This document shows positions 1 through 7,616 of a DNA stretch of 20,378 bases, piece by piece. Both the position numbers and the translations under genes were made by a program. The DNA comes from an uncultured Phocaeicola sp. (lineage in GTDB: Bacteria > Bacteroidota > Bacteroidia > Bacteroidales > Bacteroidaceae), in assembly GCA_948579315.1 (NCBI GenBank), contig CAPAOL010000051.1, positions 1 to 20,378 of the forward strand, given 5' to 3'. Position 1 is the stretch's first letter, and the number at the start of each line of letters is the position of its first letter. Under the pieces are notes generated by a model. That model searched no databases. It saw only the letters and a list, made by a program, of their open reading frames with translations, and had not been told where the DNA came from.

Positions 1-1116
1 ATGATATAAAAACAAACAATCAGGTATATATCAAGGTACAGCATAAAACATTATTACTTATTTTGTCATATACAAAACTATACATTATATATGATACTTA
101 CTAATATTATTAAATAAAAAACATGTATCTGATAGTATCTTATCTGTATAATCGGATAAAGCCAGCTGTTTTCTCTCTGATCTTATTTTGAGCTTTCATC
201 CGGTTCGTCTACAGTAACCTTTCACTTTATTTTACTGGGGTTAGTCAGAGACAGAAGCCTAATACGAAGTATGAGTTTTGGTACATAACCCGAAGGGATG
301 TTATAAAAAAACTGACAAAACACTTATTCTTTAAGCATTTGTACCTGATTTGCACACTTTTTTATAACACTTTGTCTTACAGTTATGTCATACATTCCAC
401 TTACGTTCCATACTTCCGCCTCCAGCAAACCCCTTAACCTGTAATTCCAAGATTTTCCAAAAGACAATTACAGTTACCTTTTTTTCTTCTTTTCTGTTAT
501 ATCTATTAGAATACTAGAATTCTTTGGAAGTCAGAATAGATAATTGAATATCAGAGCCATATCCAACCAAACATCATACAAACATAAAGGATCAATCTTC
601 ACTTCATTATCCATACTTCGGCCGGTGATTATTTTACCCTATCAATAAAAAACAAATTTATTATAGACCAGACCTAATATTTATCGGACATCAGGAAACA
701 TTTACAATTAATTTTCAGCCGTTTCCCTGTCACAACTTCCTCACTAAAAAACATATAAGAACCACAACGTTATCAACTATCCCCCAAAAAGCCAACATAA
801 AATCATCACATTATTCATTCTACTTATCCAATTATTATCAGAATTCGAACTATACCTATTTATCGACAAACAAAATATTAGCCGGCTATTAATATCATCA
901 AACCAGACCAGGAAAATCAAGACATGGATTCTATACCAATCAGTCTGAAAGAGGAACTGACATATTCATTAAAACCTATTGTAGATCCTGGTCCATTGTT
1001 TTCTTCTTCCCTGCCTCAAAGGGAAAAAAAGTATGAACAAGACTTTTTATGATTCTGATAACCCATAAATCAATCTGTCACATTCTCTAACCAAACCCAA
1101 AACAGAACCAAGAAGA
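1..1116. other. AT-rich stretch without a recognisable gene
   Basis: No convincing coding region is seen on either strand. The stretch contains the first copy of a 109-bp direct repeat (306-414). It also holds a decayed duplication: parts of 580-1035 resemble parts of 1670-2030, for example an AAAGGATcaATcTTC-like segment near 586 and 1677, and a CTTCTTCCC..CCTCAA segment near 1008 and 2008. Otherwise the sequence looks like degenerated intergenic or remnant DNA. Confidence 0.6.
306..414. repeat. 109-bp direct repeat, copy 1
   Basis: Identical to 3344-3452 except for three substitutions (389 C/T, 403 A/G, 408 C/T); the first 83 bp are perfectly identical. On the minus strand both copies hold a 23-codon reading frame (324-395 here) starting MYDITVRQSVIKK and ending in TAA. 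In this copy the frame stays open upstream for about 24 more codons, so the repeat may be the tail of a former gene. Similarity fades gradually beyond position 414. Confidence 0.9.
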
Positions 1117-1443
1117 TCAACCGCCATAATACAGGTTGATCTTTCTTTTCCCCACTTCCTCAATATCAAGTTCTATATCCCGTTTCTCCAGGCAGGAAAG
1201 TATACCAACCGTCTTTTCAGCAATCTCCTTATCCATATCTATCACAACACCTTCACCGACAGACACTTTACATATACCTCCGAAAGAAGCAATCCTTTCA
1301 AGAACAACCTCAGGAAAAAGCCCGTTCTGAATCCTTCCGGCTATCAACAATGAATTTCCGACAACCCTGTCAGAAACTGTTATACTGTCAGCCTTCATCC
1401 CAAAAGCCGACATAAGTTCATTCATATCTCCGACTGTAACCAT
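1117..1443 (-). CDS. hypothetical protein, 108 aa
   Basis: No family is recognised. The frame encodes a soluble, mixed alpha/beta-looking protein without signal peptide or membrane segment. It is rich in Val, Ile, Glu and Gly and ends in Tyr-Tyr-Gly-Gly. I chose the ATG at 1443; a TTG four codons upstream (1455) also opens the frame. A TATCTTTG motif on the minus strand (1453-1460) resembles a Bacteroides -7 element but lies so close to the ATG that the leader would be only a few bases. That could mean a chance match or a gene that has lost its true 5' end. It stands alone in repeat-rich non-coding DNA. The amino-acid composition looks like real protein, but the gene could be a remnant. Confidence 0.5.
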   Translation of the reverse strand: MVTVGDMNELMSAFGMKADSITVSDRVVGNSLLIAGRIQNGLFPEVVLERIASFGGICKVSVGEGVVIDMDKEIAEKTVGILSCLEKRDIELDIEEVGKRKINLYYGG

Positions 1444-1982
1444 AACGGGAGACAAAGATAGTAATTCATTCTCACTATTTACCCAACCGGCTGTTCATGA
1501 CACCAGAAAATTATAACTATAGATCTTGTTCCGAACTAGAATATCAATAACAGGCAGAATATCAAAACACAATCCTCACTGCAATAATTCTCCATGTGGC
1601 ATTCGGTGATCATTTTATTTCATATCAGCCTGGATACATAATTATTACAGAGTGGATTAAAATCAGGAAACATTAAAGGATTGATTTTCGTTCTTAAATA
1701 TCAACCATACTTTCAGCAACCTATATCACATTTATTTTTCTGACTACAACCGATAATAATTCATTCCACTTATTCAAATTGCTTCATCATTATCAGAAAT
1801 TGGGTTGGCAGTAAGGAAGAAGCATATATTACTCTGTTTATCATTCAATATAATCAGGAATAAATAAAAAACTGACCGAACATTATTTCATTTATATCAT
1901 TCATTTTATCAAATAAGCCAAAATATGAATTTTTACATCAAACCTTGCCTACTATTGAACCTAACAGCTAATATGAACAATT

Positions 1983-2215
1983 AATGGATTTTAGTTCATT
2001 GTCATCTTCTTCCCGTCCTCAAGAGAGAGAAGGGGGGAAAGGGGAAAGCGGAACCCCTAAAACCTAATTTTTTACTGATTTTGGGATAACTAGAATTGAA
2101 AAAAGTTATGAAAAATAGACTTTTCCACCCCCTTTTCCCCCATTTCCCCTCCTTTTCCCCTCTTTTTCCTTTGAGGCAGGGAAAGAAAAGAATAAAACAT
2201 CTGAATAATCCATAA
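1983..2215. repeat. Imperfect inverted repeat with G/A-rich and C/T-rich arms
   Basis: The left arm (about 1983-2048) and the reverse complement of the right arm (about 2133-2215) share the order TTATGGATT-like, then CTTCTTCCC-like, then GCCTCAA-like, then runs of AGGGGAAA. A third, shorter forward copy of the CTTCTTCCC..CCTCAAAGGGAAA core lies near 1005-1032. The centre (about 2060-2120) is AT-rich. The arms could form a long hairpin. The structure resembles a MITE-like or intergenic dispersed repeat, but no transposon ends or target duplications are evident. Confidence 0.55.
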
Positions 2216-2334
2216 ATTACAAACTAGAATCTATTATTCCCTCCAATAATACTAATAGTTTAGCTTCCACTTTATATTATAAATAAATAAAACTCAGCCT
2301 CTTCTCCGGTCTTGAAACCTTCTTACTGATTTCG

Positions 2335-2600
2335 ATGAGAGGTAAACCGCTGAAGCATACACAGATGAAAATTCACGACCAAAAAGGCAGGGTTTCAAGT
2401 GCTGAAAAGCCCTACGGACGGGATGAGATTATTTTTTTTAATTGCCCGAAAGCCTATTGCTGAATAGTTCAAGGAAGAATTCGAGAAGTTAAGACAGAAC
2501 ATACGCCGACCAATACAACCGCAAAGGTATGAATGGCACTTTTTGTGTATATTCGCAAATAAAAGTACACCGGGAACTATGTCGGGTACGTGATGAACAA
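2335..2600 (+). pseudogene. possible degenerate coding remnant
   Basis: A 42-codon frame starts at ATG 2335 (MRGKPLKHTQMKIHDQ...) and stops at 2461-2463. A second open stretch in another frame continues from about 2465 (FKEEFEKLRQNIRRPIQPQR...) to a TGA near 2592. Neither piece has a recognisable family. Two adjacent protein-like stretches in different frames suggest a decayed gene, but they are short and chance is not excluded. Confidence 0.2.
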
Positions 2601-2696
2601 AGAACTTTCGAAAAAATCAAAATAAATACAGAACTATAGAAAAAACTGAATTGATTTATAGTTCATATTTACGCTAGTATTAATAATGATTTTTCG

Positions 2697-2704
2697 TATA
2701 TTTG
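2697..2704 (+). promoter_or_regulatory. -7 promoter element of the TonB-domain lipoprotein gene
   Basis: TATATTTG matches the Bacteroides -7 consensus TAnnTTTG and lies 40 bp before the ATG at 2745, leaving a leader of about 35 nt. No clear -33 TTTG is visible at the expected distance. Confidence 0.5.
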
Positions 2705-2744
2705 AAAATCTTATTAGCAACGTATTGTTTAATACTTTATACTT

Positions 2745-3311
2745 ATGAAAATCAGAATATTGCATCTTATATTATCCAGCTGTCTTATCTTTGGCTGTAC
2801 TAGTAAATTTTCCAAAAGTAAAATAATGGACTTTGATAGTATTCAAACAGCAAAACTAATTGATGTACCGAATGAAGAAACTATTCATGCATATTATGAT
2901 ACGGCAAGAGTTCCTATTAAATATTTGCCAGAAGAAAATGAAGAAACAGATATTTATCTAGTGGTAGAAGTTATGCCAGAATTTCCTAATGGACTTAAAG
3001 CCTTATTTGATTTTATCTATGATAATTTGAAATATCCAAGTGATGCCCTAGAAAAAGAAATACAAGGAAGAGTTATGGTTGGAGTTGTTATAGATGAAAA
3101 CGGTTCAGTAACACAACCTAAAATACTAAAAAGCATATCACCCTCTTTAGATAAAGAAGCACTACGGATTGTATCAATTATGCCTAAATATAAACCGGGT
3201 ACACAAGATGGGGTACCCGTAAAAGTTAGATGCACAATTCCTATATATTTCAAACTGCCTAATGCTGATAATGCTTCAAAAACAGATAGTATTATTAAAT
3301 CAATAAAATGA
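2745..3311 (+). CDS. TonB C-terminal-domain lipoprotein
   Basis: The 188-aa product begins with a lipoprotein signal peptide: MKIRILH, a hydrophobic core, then LIFGC with Cys18 as the predicted lipidated residue. Residues ~73-170 match the TonB C-terminal fold: MPEFPNGLKALFDFIYDNL, KYP, GRVMVGVVIDENGSV, a LDKEALRIVSIMPKYKPG-like helix-strand, then a PVKVR..IPIYFKL strand. Family members in Bacteroidota contact TonB-dependent receptors or act as accessory envelope proteins. This one lacks the N-terminal membrane anchor and proline-rich spacer of a full TonB, so energy transduction is unlikely. It is AT-rich relative to its neighbours and stands alone, between the two 109-bp direct repeats. The C-terminal ~18 residues are a polar tail. 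The domain call is fairly firm; the biological role is unknown. Confidence 0.85.
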   Translation: MKIRILHLILSSCLIFGCTSKFSKSKIMDFDSIQTAKLIDVPNEETIHAYYDTARVPIKYLPEENEETDIYLVVEVMPEFPNGLKALFDFIYDNLKYPSDALEKEIQGRVMVGVVIDENGSVTQPKILKSISPSLDKEALRIVSIMPKYKPGTQDGVPVKVRCTIPIYFKLPNADNASKTDSIIKSIK

Positions 3312-3343
3312 ATTGAAATTAAGGGTCTATTGTAATCTTTTGT

Positions 3344-3452
3344 AAAAAACTGACAAAACACTTATTCTTTAAGCATTTGTACCTGATTTGCACACTTTTT
3401 TATAACACTTTGTCTTACAGTTATGTTATACATTCCACTTGCGTTTCATACT
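3344..3452. repeat. 109-bp direct repeat, copy 2
   Basis: Second copy of 306-414, starting 33 bp after the stop of the TonB-domain lipoprotein gene. The minus-strand 23-codon frame is kept (3362-3433) with one Asp-to-Asn change, but a TGA replaces the upstream TGG codon, so any longer frame is broken here. The copies are 3038 bp apart in direct orientation. Confidence 0.9.
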
Positions 3453-3477
3453 CTTGTCTCCGACCAACCCGAAGAAA

Positions 3478-3510
3478 GAAAAAAAGAAACCAAGTATCAC
3501 CTCAGTTTCT
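3478..3510 (-). terminator. Rho-independent terminator after the recombinase operon
   Basis: On the minus strand an AGAAAC/GTTTCT stem (3505-3510 with 3485-3490) with a 14-nt loop is followed by a run of seven T (3479-3485, partly in the stem). It lies 14 bp after the stop of the 77-aa gene at 3524. Confidence 0.55.
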
Positions 3511-3523
3511 CTTCTTAATTTGA

Positions 3524-3757
3524 CTATAACAGATTGGGGGTTGTCTCTTCTCCATTCTGATAGCAATAGATGTCCAGATTTTCTGTAACCATCCACTGGC
3601 AATTATTTAGCCTGAATCCGTATTTCTCTTCAATGGTAGAAAGAAAATCCTCAAAATCCTCGTAATTCTCTGATTCTCTTAGTTCTTCGTCCGTCAGCTT
3701 TATGATATTCAAGCAACCGATACAAAAATCTAAAATCAGTACATACCTTGGTTCCAT
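3524..3757 (-). CDS. hypothetical protein, 77 aa, in recombinase operon
   Basis: A small acidic protein (many Glu and Asp, especially residues 23-45) with a hydrophobic start MEPRYVLILDFCIGCL that is too short and interrupted for a confident membrane segment. Cysteines sit near residues 12, 15, 53 and 65. No family is recognised. It starts only 4 bp after the stop of the serine recombinase gene, so the two are surely co-transcribed, and a hairpin terminator follows. An accessory or regulatory role for the recombinase is possible but is only inferred from position. Confidence 0.6.
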   Translation of the reverse strand: MEPRYVLILDFCIGCLNIIKLTDEELRESENYEDFEDFLSTIEEKYGFRLNNCQWMVTENLDIYCYQNGEETTPNLL

Positions 3758-3761
3758 AATT

Positions 3762-4454
3762 TTAATCCTCTTTTAAGTTATACCTTTTAATCAGTTTATA
3801 TACCGTTGATTTAGAGAAACTACATCCCTGAGAAGTAACGAATCCCTCCTTGTTCAAAATATCCGTCATCTCTTGCAAGGTATGTTCTTCTTTAGTTAGG
3901 GTTCTGAGCATGGCAACCGCTCTTTTGTTGTTGGGGTTATTGTCAGCCTTATCCTTGCAAGTCCTGATACTGTTTTGGATGGCTTGCTCATGTCTATCCA
4001 TCAGGTGTTCAGGATTACCAAGTTTGAATCCCCTGCTTTTCTTAGCCTGTAATGACGCCTTCGTTCTGGCTGCTATCAATTCTGCTTCGTACTGGGATAT
4101 AGCCGAAATAATATGCAGTACCATTTTATTAGCCTGTGGGAAGTCGCAAAAGACTATTTCCACATCACTTTCTAACAGGTTGGATAGGAATGAAACAGAC
4201 CTTGCCAGTCTATCCAGTTTAGCCACAATTAAAGTTGCACCGTCTTTTCTACATGACGACAACGCTTCCTTAAGTTTGGGTCTTTCTTTTTTCCGGCCCG
4301 ATTCAATTTCAATATATTCAGCAACCGGAGTTTTATCACAGAGATATTTCTGTATTATCTCCCTCTGTGCCTCAAGTCCCAATCCTGAGTATCCTTGTTT
4401 CTGAGTGCTTACCCGGAGATAAGCCACATATTGGTTTTCATCCTTCATTGTCAT
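3762..4454 (-). CDS. serine recombinase (resolvase/invertase family)
   Basis: A 230-aa small serine recombinase that cuts and rejoins DNA at specific sites through a phosphoserine link. The N-terminal resolvase domain (~8-145) has YLRVSTQKQG with the catalytic Ser16 and Arg14, KLDRLAR (79-85) with the conserved Asp-Arg-Leu-x-Arg, and the QYEAELIAARTK start of the long E helix (121-132). A C-terminal helix-turn-helix (~185-226) reads TLQEMTDILNKEGF and SFSKSTVYKLIKR, a typical DNA-binding end. Length is normal for resolvases/invertases, far below large serine integrases. ATG 4454 was chosen; ATG 4448 is possible. It leads a two-gene unit with the 77-aa gene, and a 36-bp symmetric dyad lies 17 bp upstream, a candidate recombination or autoregulatory site. 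Whether it resolves, inverts or mobilises DNA cannot be read from the sequence. Confidence 0.93.
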   Translation of the reverse strand: MTMKDENQYVAYLRVSTQKQGYSGLGLEAQREIIQKYLCDKTPVAEYIEIESGRKKERPKLKEALSSCRKDGATLIVAKLDRLARSVSFLSNLLESDVEIVFCDFPQANKMVLHIISAISQYEAELIAARTKASLQAKKSRGFKLGNPEHLMDRHEQAIQNSIRTCKDKADNNPNNKRAVAMLRTLTKEEHTLQEMTDILNKEGFVTSQGCSFSKSTVYKLIKRYNLKED

Positions 4455-4470
4455 TCGTTTTTTAACAATA

Positions 4471-4506
4471 GTTCCACTGCTTAGATGGACGTCTAATCTA
4501 TGGAAC
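4471..4506. promoter_or_regulatory. 36-bp symmetric dyad upstream of the serine recombinase
   Basis: Outer arms GTTCCA (4471-4476) and TGGAAC (4501-4506) and inner arms TTAGA (4481-4485) and TCTAA (4492-4496) share exactly the same symmetry axis, at 4488/4489. Each 18-bp half matches the other at 13 positions. Small serine recombinases bind such two-fold sites as dimers, and resolvases often bind next to their own gene. The site could be a crossover site, an operator, or both; this is inferred from geometry. Confidence 0.55.
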
Positions 4507-4523
4507 CATTTACATTAATACAT

Positions 4524-4583
4524 AAAAAAAGGCTTTCCATGAGATTTCGAGTTCCTATAAATTCTACTCTCCCACAGAAAGCC
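4524..4583 (-). terminator. Terminator after the 117-aa/peptidase operon
   Basis: On the minus strand GGCTTTC (4577-4583) pairs with GAAAGCC (4531-4537), with further imperfect pairing inside (GTGGGAGA with TCTCAT), and seven T follow (4524-4530). It lies 34 bp after the stop at 4617. Confidence 0.6.
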
Positions 4584-4616
4584 AGTTATCACATTTCCCG
4601 ATTTTTCAGAGAACCG

Positions 4617-4970
4617 CTAATACTTTATAATATTATATGTATCAGAAATTCTCTTTTCATAATCATCGGTTTTCTCCACAAGTTCATCCACCACAGAAAC
4701 AAGCATGTCAAAGTAGATGTCCTCTCTCTTTTTCCTGATTTCTCCATCTTCACCAATCAGACAGACTTCAAACAGGTCAGTGCCCTCATTCAATACAATC
4801 TGAACTTTTCCGATATGCTTGAATCCGTTGACCCTGAATTCAAGACCACATGTTATTACTTTTACAGTCTCAATCTCAACTCCCCAAGACATAAGGACAG
4901 GGAGATTGGATTTCAGGATTGACCAGATATACTTAGCCAGTTCCCAATCGTAGTTCTTATCTCTTTCCAT
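4617..4970 (-). CDS. hypothetical protein, 117 aa
   Basis: A charged, soluble protein with a W/Y-rich N-terminus (MERDKNYDWELAKYIWSILK) and a beta-rich middle: VEIETVKVITCGLEFRV, then GKVQIVLNEGTDLFEVCLIG. No signal peptide or membrane segment is present and no family is recognised. Its start lies inside the end of the peptidase gene (14-bp overlap), so translation is probably coupled, and it is the last gene before a hairpin terminator. The tight linkage suggests it works with the peptidase and the 537-aa protein, but no function can be named. Confidence 0.65.
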   Translation of the reverse strand: MERDKNYDWELAKYIWSILKSNLPVLMSWGVEIETVKVITCGLEFRVNGFKHIGKVQIVLNEGTDLFEVCLIGEDGEIRKKREDIYFDMLVSVVDELVEKTDDYEKRISDTYNIIKY

Positions 4971-5928
4971 AATCCAAAGTTTTTAAGTTCCTATCTTCTT
5001 CATCCTCATACCAGAACATCCGATAATCTTCACATATCTTTCTATAATCCTCCAATCCGAAATGTGGAAAATTGGTGGAATACATGTAATGAAGGTCTTC
5101 GGGAGTAAGGTTTGGATCGTTATTCAGTATGTCATAAATCTCATCCTCAAACTCATAGGGACTGAAATATGGATCATCCTGAACATGGGAATATACATCG
5201 GTACAGTCCTCTATGATATGTTCTATAAACATCAGGCTCTTCGTCAGGTCTTTCTTTACTGTGATTTCTTCATCGGTGTGGGCATTGTAGTAACCGCATG
5301 AAACGTTGATACAGGAAACCCCAAGTCCGTTCTCTTTCAAGGTCAGGATATCGGTCATCAACCCGTTCTCCTCCATGTAACCCCATTTTTCAGGTTCAAG
5401 GGCTTCCATAAACTTATCGGAACACAAGCCGGCATATCCTATACTTGTAATCAGGTCCGAATCACCCTTTCTGTCAGGCTGGATAACAAACCTTACATCA
5501 TCGAAGAAAGACATCACCGCCTCAGAACTTCCTTTGCAGCCTGTTTCCTCCTCCCTGAAAAACACGACTTTAACAGCATCATATTTCTTCAGGCATTCAA
5601 GACAGATGAATACCCCGTTCTTGTCATCGGCTCCCAAATTCTCAAACCTCCTGTTCTTTGAGGAATAACCGAATATGACTTCCCTTGTTTCCACCACCTT
5701 GAAATCCTTTGAATGTTTGCAGTGTGAAACCTGGTCGATATGGCTCACTAAGCAAGGGTAAACTTCCGCTTTTCCCTTTACCACATACAGGTTCCCGAAC
5801 TTATCCTTTGACACGGATATGTCTCCGGGAAGCTGTCTTATATAGGAACAGAGGAACTTTACCATCTTCTGTTCCTTCCCACTCGGGCTGTAGATACTAT
5901 ACAGCCGCTTCAATAATTGTATATTCAT
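4957..5928 (-). CDS. M20/M42-like zinc metallopeptidase
   Basis: A 323-aa cytoplasmic protein with the metal-ligand pattern of co-catalytic aminopeptidase families (M20, M28 and M42). In order: SPSGKEQ (14-20); VSHIDQV with His63 and Asp65; LGADDKNG with Asp101 as bridging ligand; FFREEETGCKGS with Glu127/Glu128 as general base and ligand; IQPDRKG with Asp152; and NAHTDEE with His217. Such enzymes remove amino acids from peptides or hydrolyse related amides. The C-terminal ~75 residues (about 250-323) are acidic and aromatic (YSPYEFEDEIYDIL, MFWYEDEEDR) and are not part of the usual peptidase core. There is no large M20 dimerisation domain. The start overlaps the upstream 537-aa gene by 32 bp and the end overlaps the 117-aa gene by 14 bp. 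Peptidase assignment is good; family and substrate are uncertain. Confidence 0.82.
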   Translation of the reverse strand: MNIQLLKRLYSIYSPSGKEQKMVKFLCSYIRQLPGDISVSKDKFGNLYVVKGKAEVYPCLVSHIDQVSHCKHSKDFKVVETREVIFGYSSKNRRFENLGADDKNGVFICLECLKKYDAVKVVFFREEETGCKGSSEAVMSFFDDVRFVIQPDRKGDSDLITSIGYAGLCSDKFMEALEPEKWGYMEENGLMTDILTLKENGLGVSCINVSCGYYNAHTDEEITVKKDLTKSLMFIEHIIEDCTDVYSHVQDDPYFSPYEFEDEIYDILNNDPNLTPEDLHYMYSTNFPHFGLEDYRKICEDYRMFWYEDEEDRNLKTLDYGKR

Positions 5929-7510
5929 GATTTATCTCTTTTTTAAGTTTATAGCCGTATGGAAGGTTGGTACTTGGATTTATCCTGTCGAACACCTCAT
6001 TGTCAAACTCCCATGCTTCCTCATTTCTCAATAGCCGGCATAATGTATCCGTACCGATGCTTTTATTCTCATAGATACCTTCCGGTTCATTCCAGATATT
6101 GATCCGGGTAATGTCGGTGTAATCCTCATACCATTCATCATCATATTCGGAGTAATGCCAGTTCTCCCGCTTGAACTCATTTTCCGCTTTCTCCATACAG
6201 TCCTTACAGCAATAATATTCCTCCGTCACTTCCGAGCACATGGCATCATCCAACAGGATATATGTTCCACATTCATCACAGCAGACACAATCGTTTTCAT
6301 GGTGGTATTCCTGTGTTGATTCTATCCATATAAAATCATCCAGGTTTTCAACGTCTACCCGAATCTCCCTTCCGTTCCGGTAGCAGAGTCTTGTATCATC
6401 ACAATAGTATTGGTGGTAATCATCCCATTCCCGATCGTCATCATCGTCGTCAGTATCACCATATAAGTTCAAGTCTGTGGTGTCAAGGTTATATGAAAAG
6501 TGTGAGTTTTCGTAGTTATAGGCTTTATTCAGGTTATAATTGTACCATTTGAAAGAATCCTGATAAGAAAGCGTGTCTTCCAGTTCCAGATCACAGTCAA
6601 TCTCAAACTTCTTGTCGGATAATGAGTTCCCATGAATATCTACAAATGCGTTAGCTTCATGACAGGATGCACCCACGATTTTATAACCGTCTATGTAATC
6701 ACCTTGAATGAGTTTGTCAATCAGTAACCGTTTCAACACGTCATCACCTCCTGAAGAGTATTGCCTTTCAAGCAGCCTCCATTTATTGCCATCCTGATCC
6801 GTAACGTCAGTAAATAGAATGGATCTTGCTACAACCAATCCTGTTTTGTCTGTTATGTAAGCAGCCTTGGCTTTTACAGAATCACGATAGAATGAGGTCC
6901 GGTCTTCGTCCACCATACATGAACCAAAATTACCCTTGCAATAATCACTATCATATATCTTCCAGAACTCATTGTTTATATGTAGTTCCATATCAGGTGA
7001 TTTCCCATGTGTATAAGTACACCATTGCTGAGTGAAAACATCTCCTGCAATCCAGTTTACGACACTTGGAGAGAGCAACTTTCCTATCTCTGTCTCAAGG
7101 ATAAGCTCTCTCATGAATTTTCCGGCCCTCATCTTGAAGACCCGGCTACGTTCAACATTTATATAGCGGACTGAACTTTTATCCAGATCCTCACATACAC
7201 CCTTGCTTTCGTCAGTCTGATATCTGGAAGAGTGGTATGTCTTGCCTATCAGTTCCACCCTATAAGGCAGCTTTTTATCACCTTTTCCTGATTCAATGAC
7301 AGCATCCATTACTTTTTTCTGTAGGTCAGCCATATCATATATATGTAACAAGGCATAATCGTTATGTTCCCTGCAATACCGGAGCAGTGCAGGATTCTTC
7401 AGATGGTTCAGCAGTATCCTGTTCTTTCTTACCACCGTACCGTTATCTCTTTTTTCAAGTCCGAAACAGGCCTTGAATCTTTCGTAACCATAAAAATTAT
7501 AGTATAACAT
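5897..7510 (-). CDS. 537-aa mobile-element-type protein with cysteine-rich segment
   Basis: A large soluble protein without signal peptide. Residues ~110-300 look like one globular domain (SSVRYINVERSRVFKMRAGK, then GSCMVDEDRTSFYRD, then a strand-rich GLVVARSILF segment and GASCHEANAFVDIHG). From memory, similar architecture occurs in proteins of large phages and plasmids of gut Bacteroidetes, but no family name can be given with confidence. Residues 352-359 are an Asp tract. Residues 408-438 carry eight cysteines, including C411-x2-C414 and C435-x2-C438, a probable zinc ribbon. The C-terminus is aromatic and acidic. The gene is first in an overlapping trio with the peptidase (32-bp overlap) and the 117-aa gene. 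A weak hairpin terminator precedes it, so it probably has its own promoter, though no clear TAnnTTTG was seen. Confidence 0.75.
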   Translation of the reverse strand: MLYYNFYGYERFKACFGLEKRDNGTVVRKNRILLNHLKNPALLRYCREHNDYALLHIYDMADLQKKVMDAVIESGKGDKKLPYRVELIGKTYHSSRYQTDESKGVCEDLDKSSVRYINVERSRVFKMRAGKFMRELILETEIGKLLSPSVVNWIAGDVFTQQWCTYTHGKSPDMELHINNEFWKIYDSDYCKGNFGSCMVDEDRTSFYRDSVKAKAAYITDKTGLVVARSILFTDVTDQDGNKWRLLERQYSSGGDDVLKRLLIDKLIQGDYIDGYKIVGASCHEANAFVDIHGNSLSDKKFEIDCDLELEDTLSYQDSFKWYNYNLNKAYNYENSHFSYNLDTTDLNLYGDTDDDDDDREWDDYHQYYCDDTRLCYRNGREIRVDVENLDDFIWIESTQEYHHENDCVCCDECGTYILLDDAMCSEVTEEYYCCKDCMEKAENEFKRENWHYSEYDDEWYEDYTDITRINIWNEPEGIYENKSIGTDTLCRLLRNEEAWEFDNEVFDRINPSTNLPYGYKLKKEINHEYTIIEAAV

Positions 7511-7540
7511 AATCTTCTGAATTTTAAATTGTCGGTAAAT

Positions 7541-7565
7541 AAAAAAAGAAGAGATACTTCCTTTT
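7541..7565 (-). terminator. Hairpin with T-run after the 93-aa gene
   Basis: On the minus strand AAAAGGAAG pairs with CTTCTTTTT across a 5-nt loop (nine pairs, one G-U), followed by more T. It lies 51 bp after the stop at 7617 and before the 537-aa gene. Confidence 0.45.
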
Positions 7566-7616
7566 AATCAGAAATATCCCTCCCCGGAATATTAGTCTTG
7601 GTATGTTTCAACCTTT

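Larger units (their letters stand above)
1456..2744. other. AT-rich stretch with repeats and decayed coding traces
   Basis: No intact gene is convincing here. The stretch holds the second copy of the decayed duplication (about 1670-2030), a purine/pyrimidine inverted repeat (1983-2215), a short plus-strand frame (2335-2463) followed by another open stretch without a start, and the promoter of the lipoprotein gene that begins at 2745. Confidence 0.55.

Noticed and set aside
2745..3311. Full TonB energy transducer
   Set aside because: It has a lipoprotein signal and no membrane anchor or proline-rich spacer; only the C-terminal domain is present.
3850..4404. Long plus-strand frame (184 codons) opposite the recombinase
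   Set aside because: It is the antisense of a clear serine recombinase with catalytic motifs; its product looks like a low-complexity hydrophobic shadow.
4500..4922. Plus-strand 140-codon frame
   Set aside because: It overlaps a terminator and runs antisense to the 117-aa gene, which fits an operon; no protein-like pattern is present.
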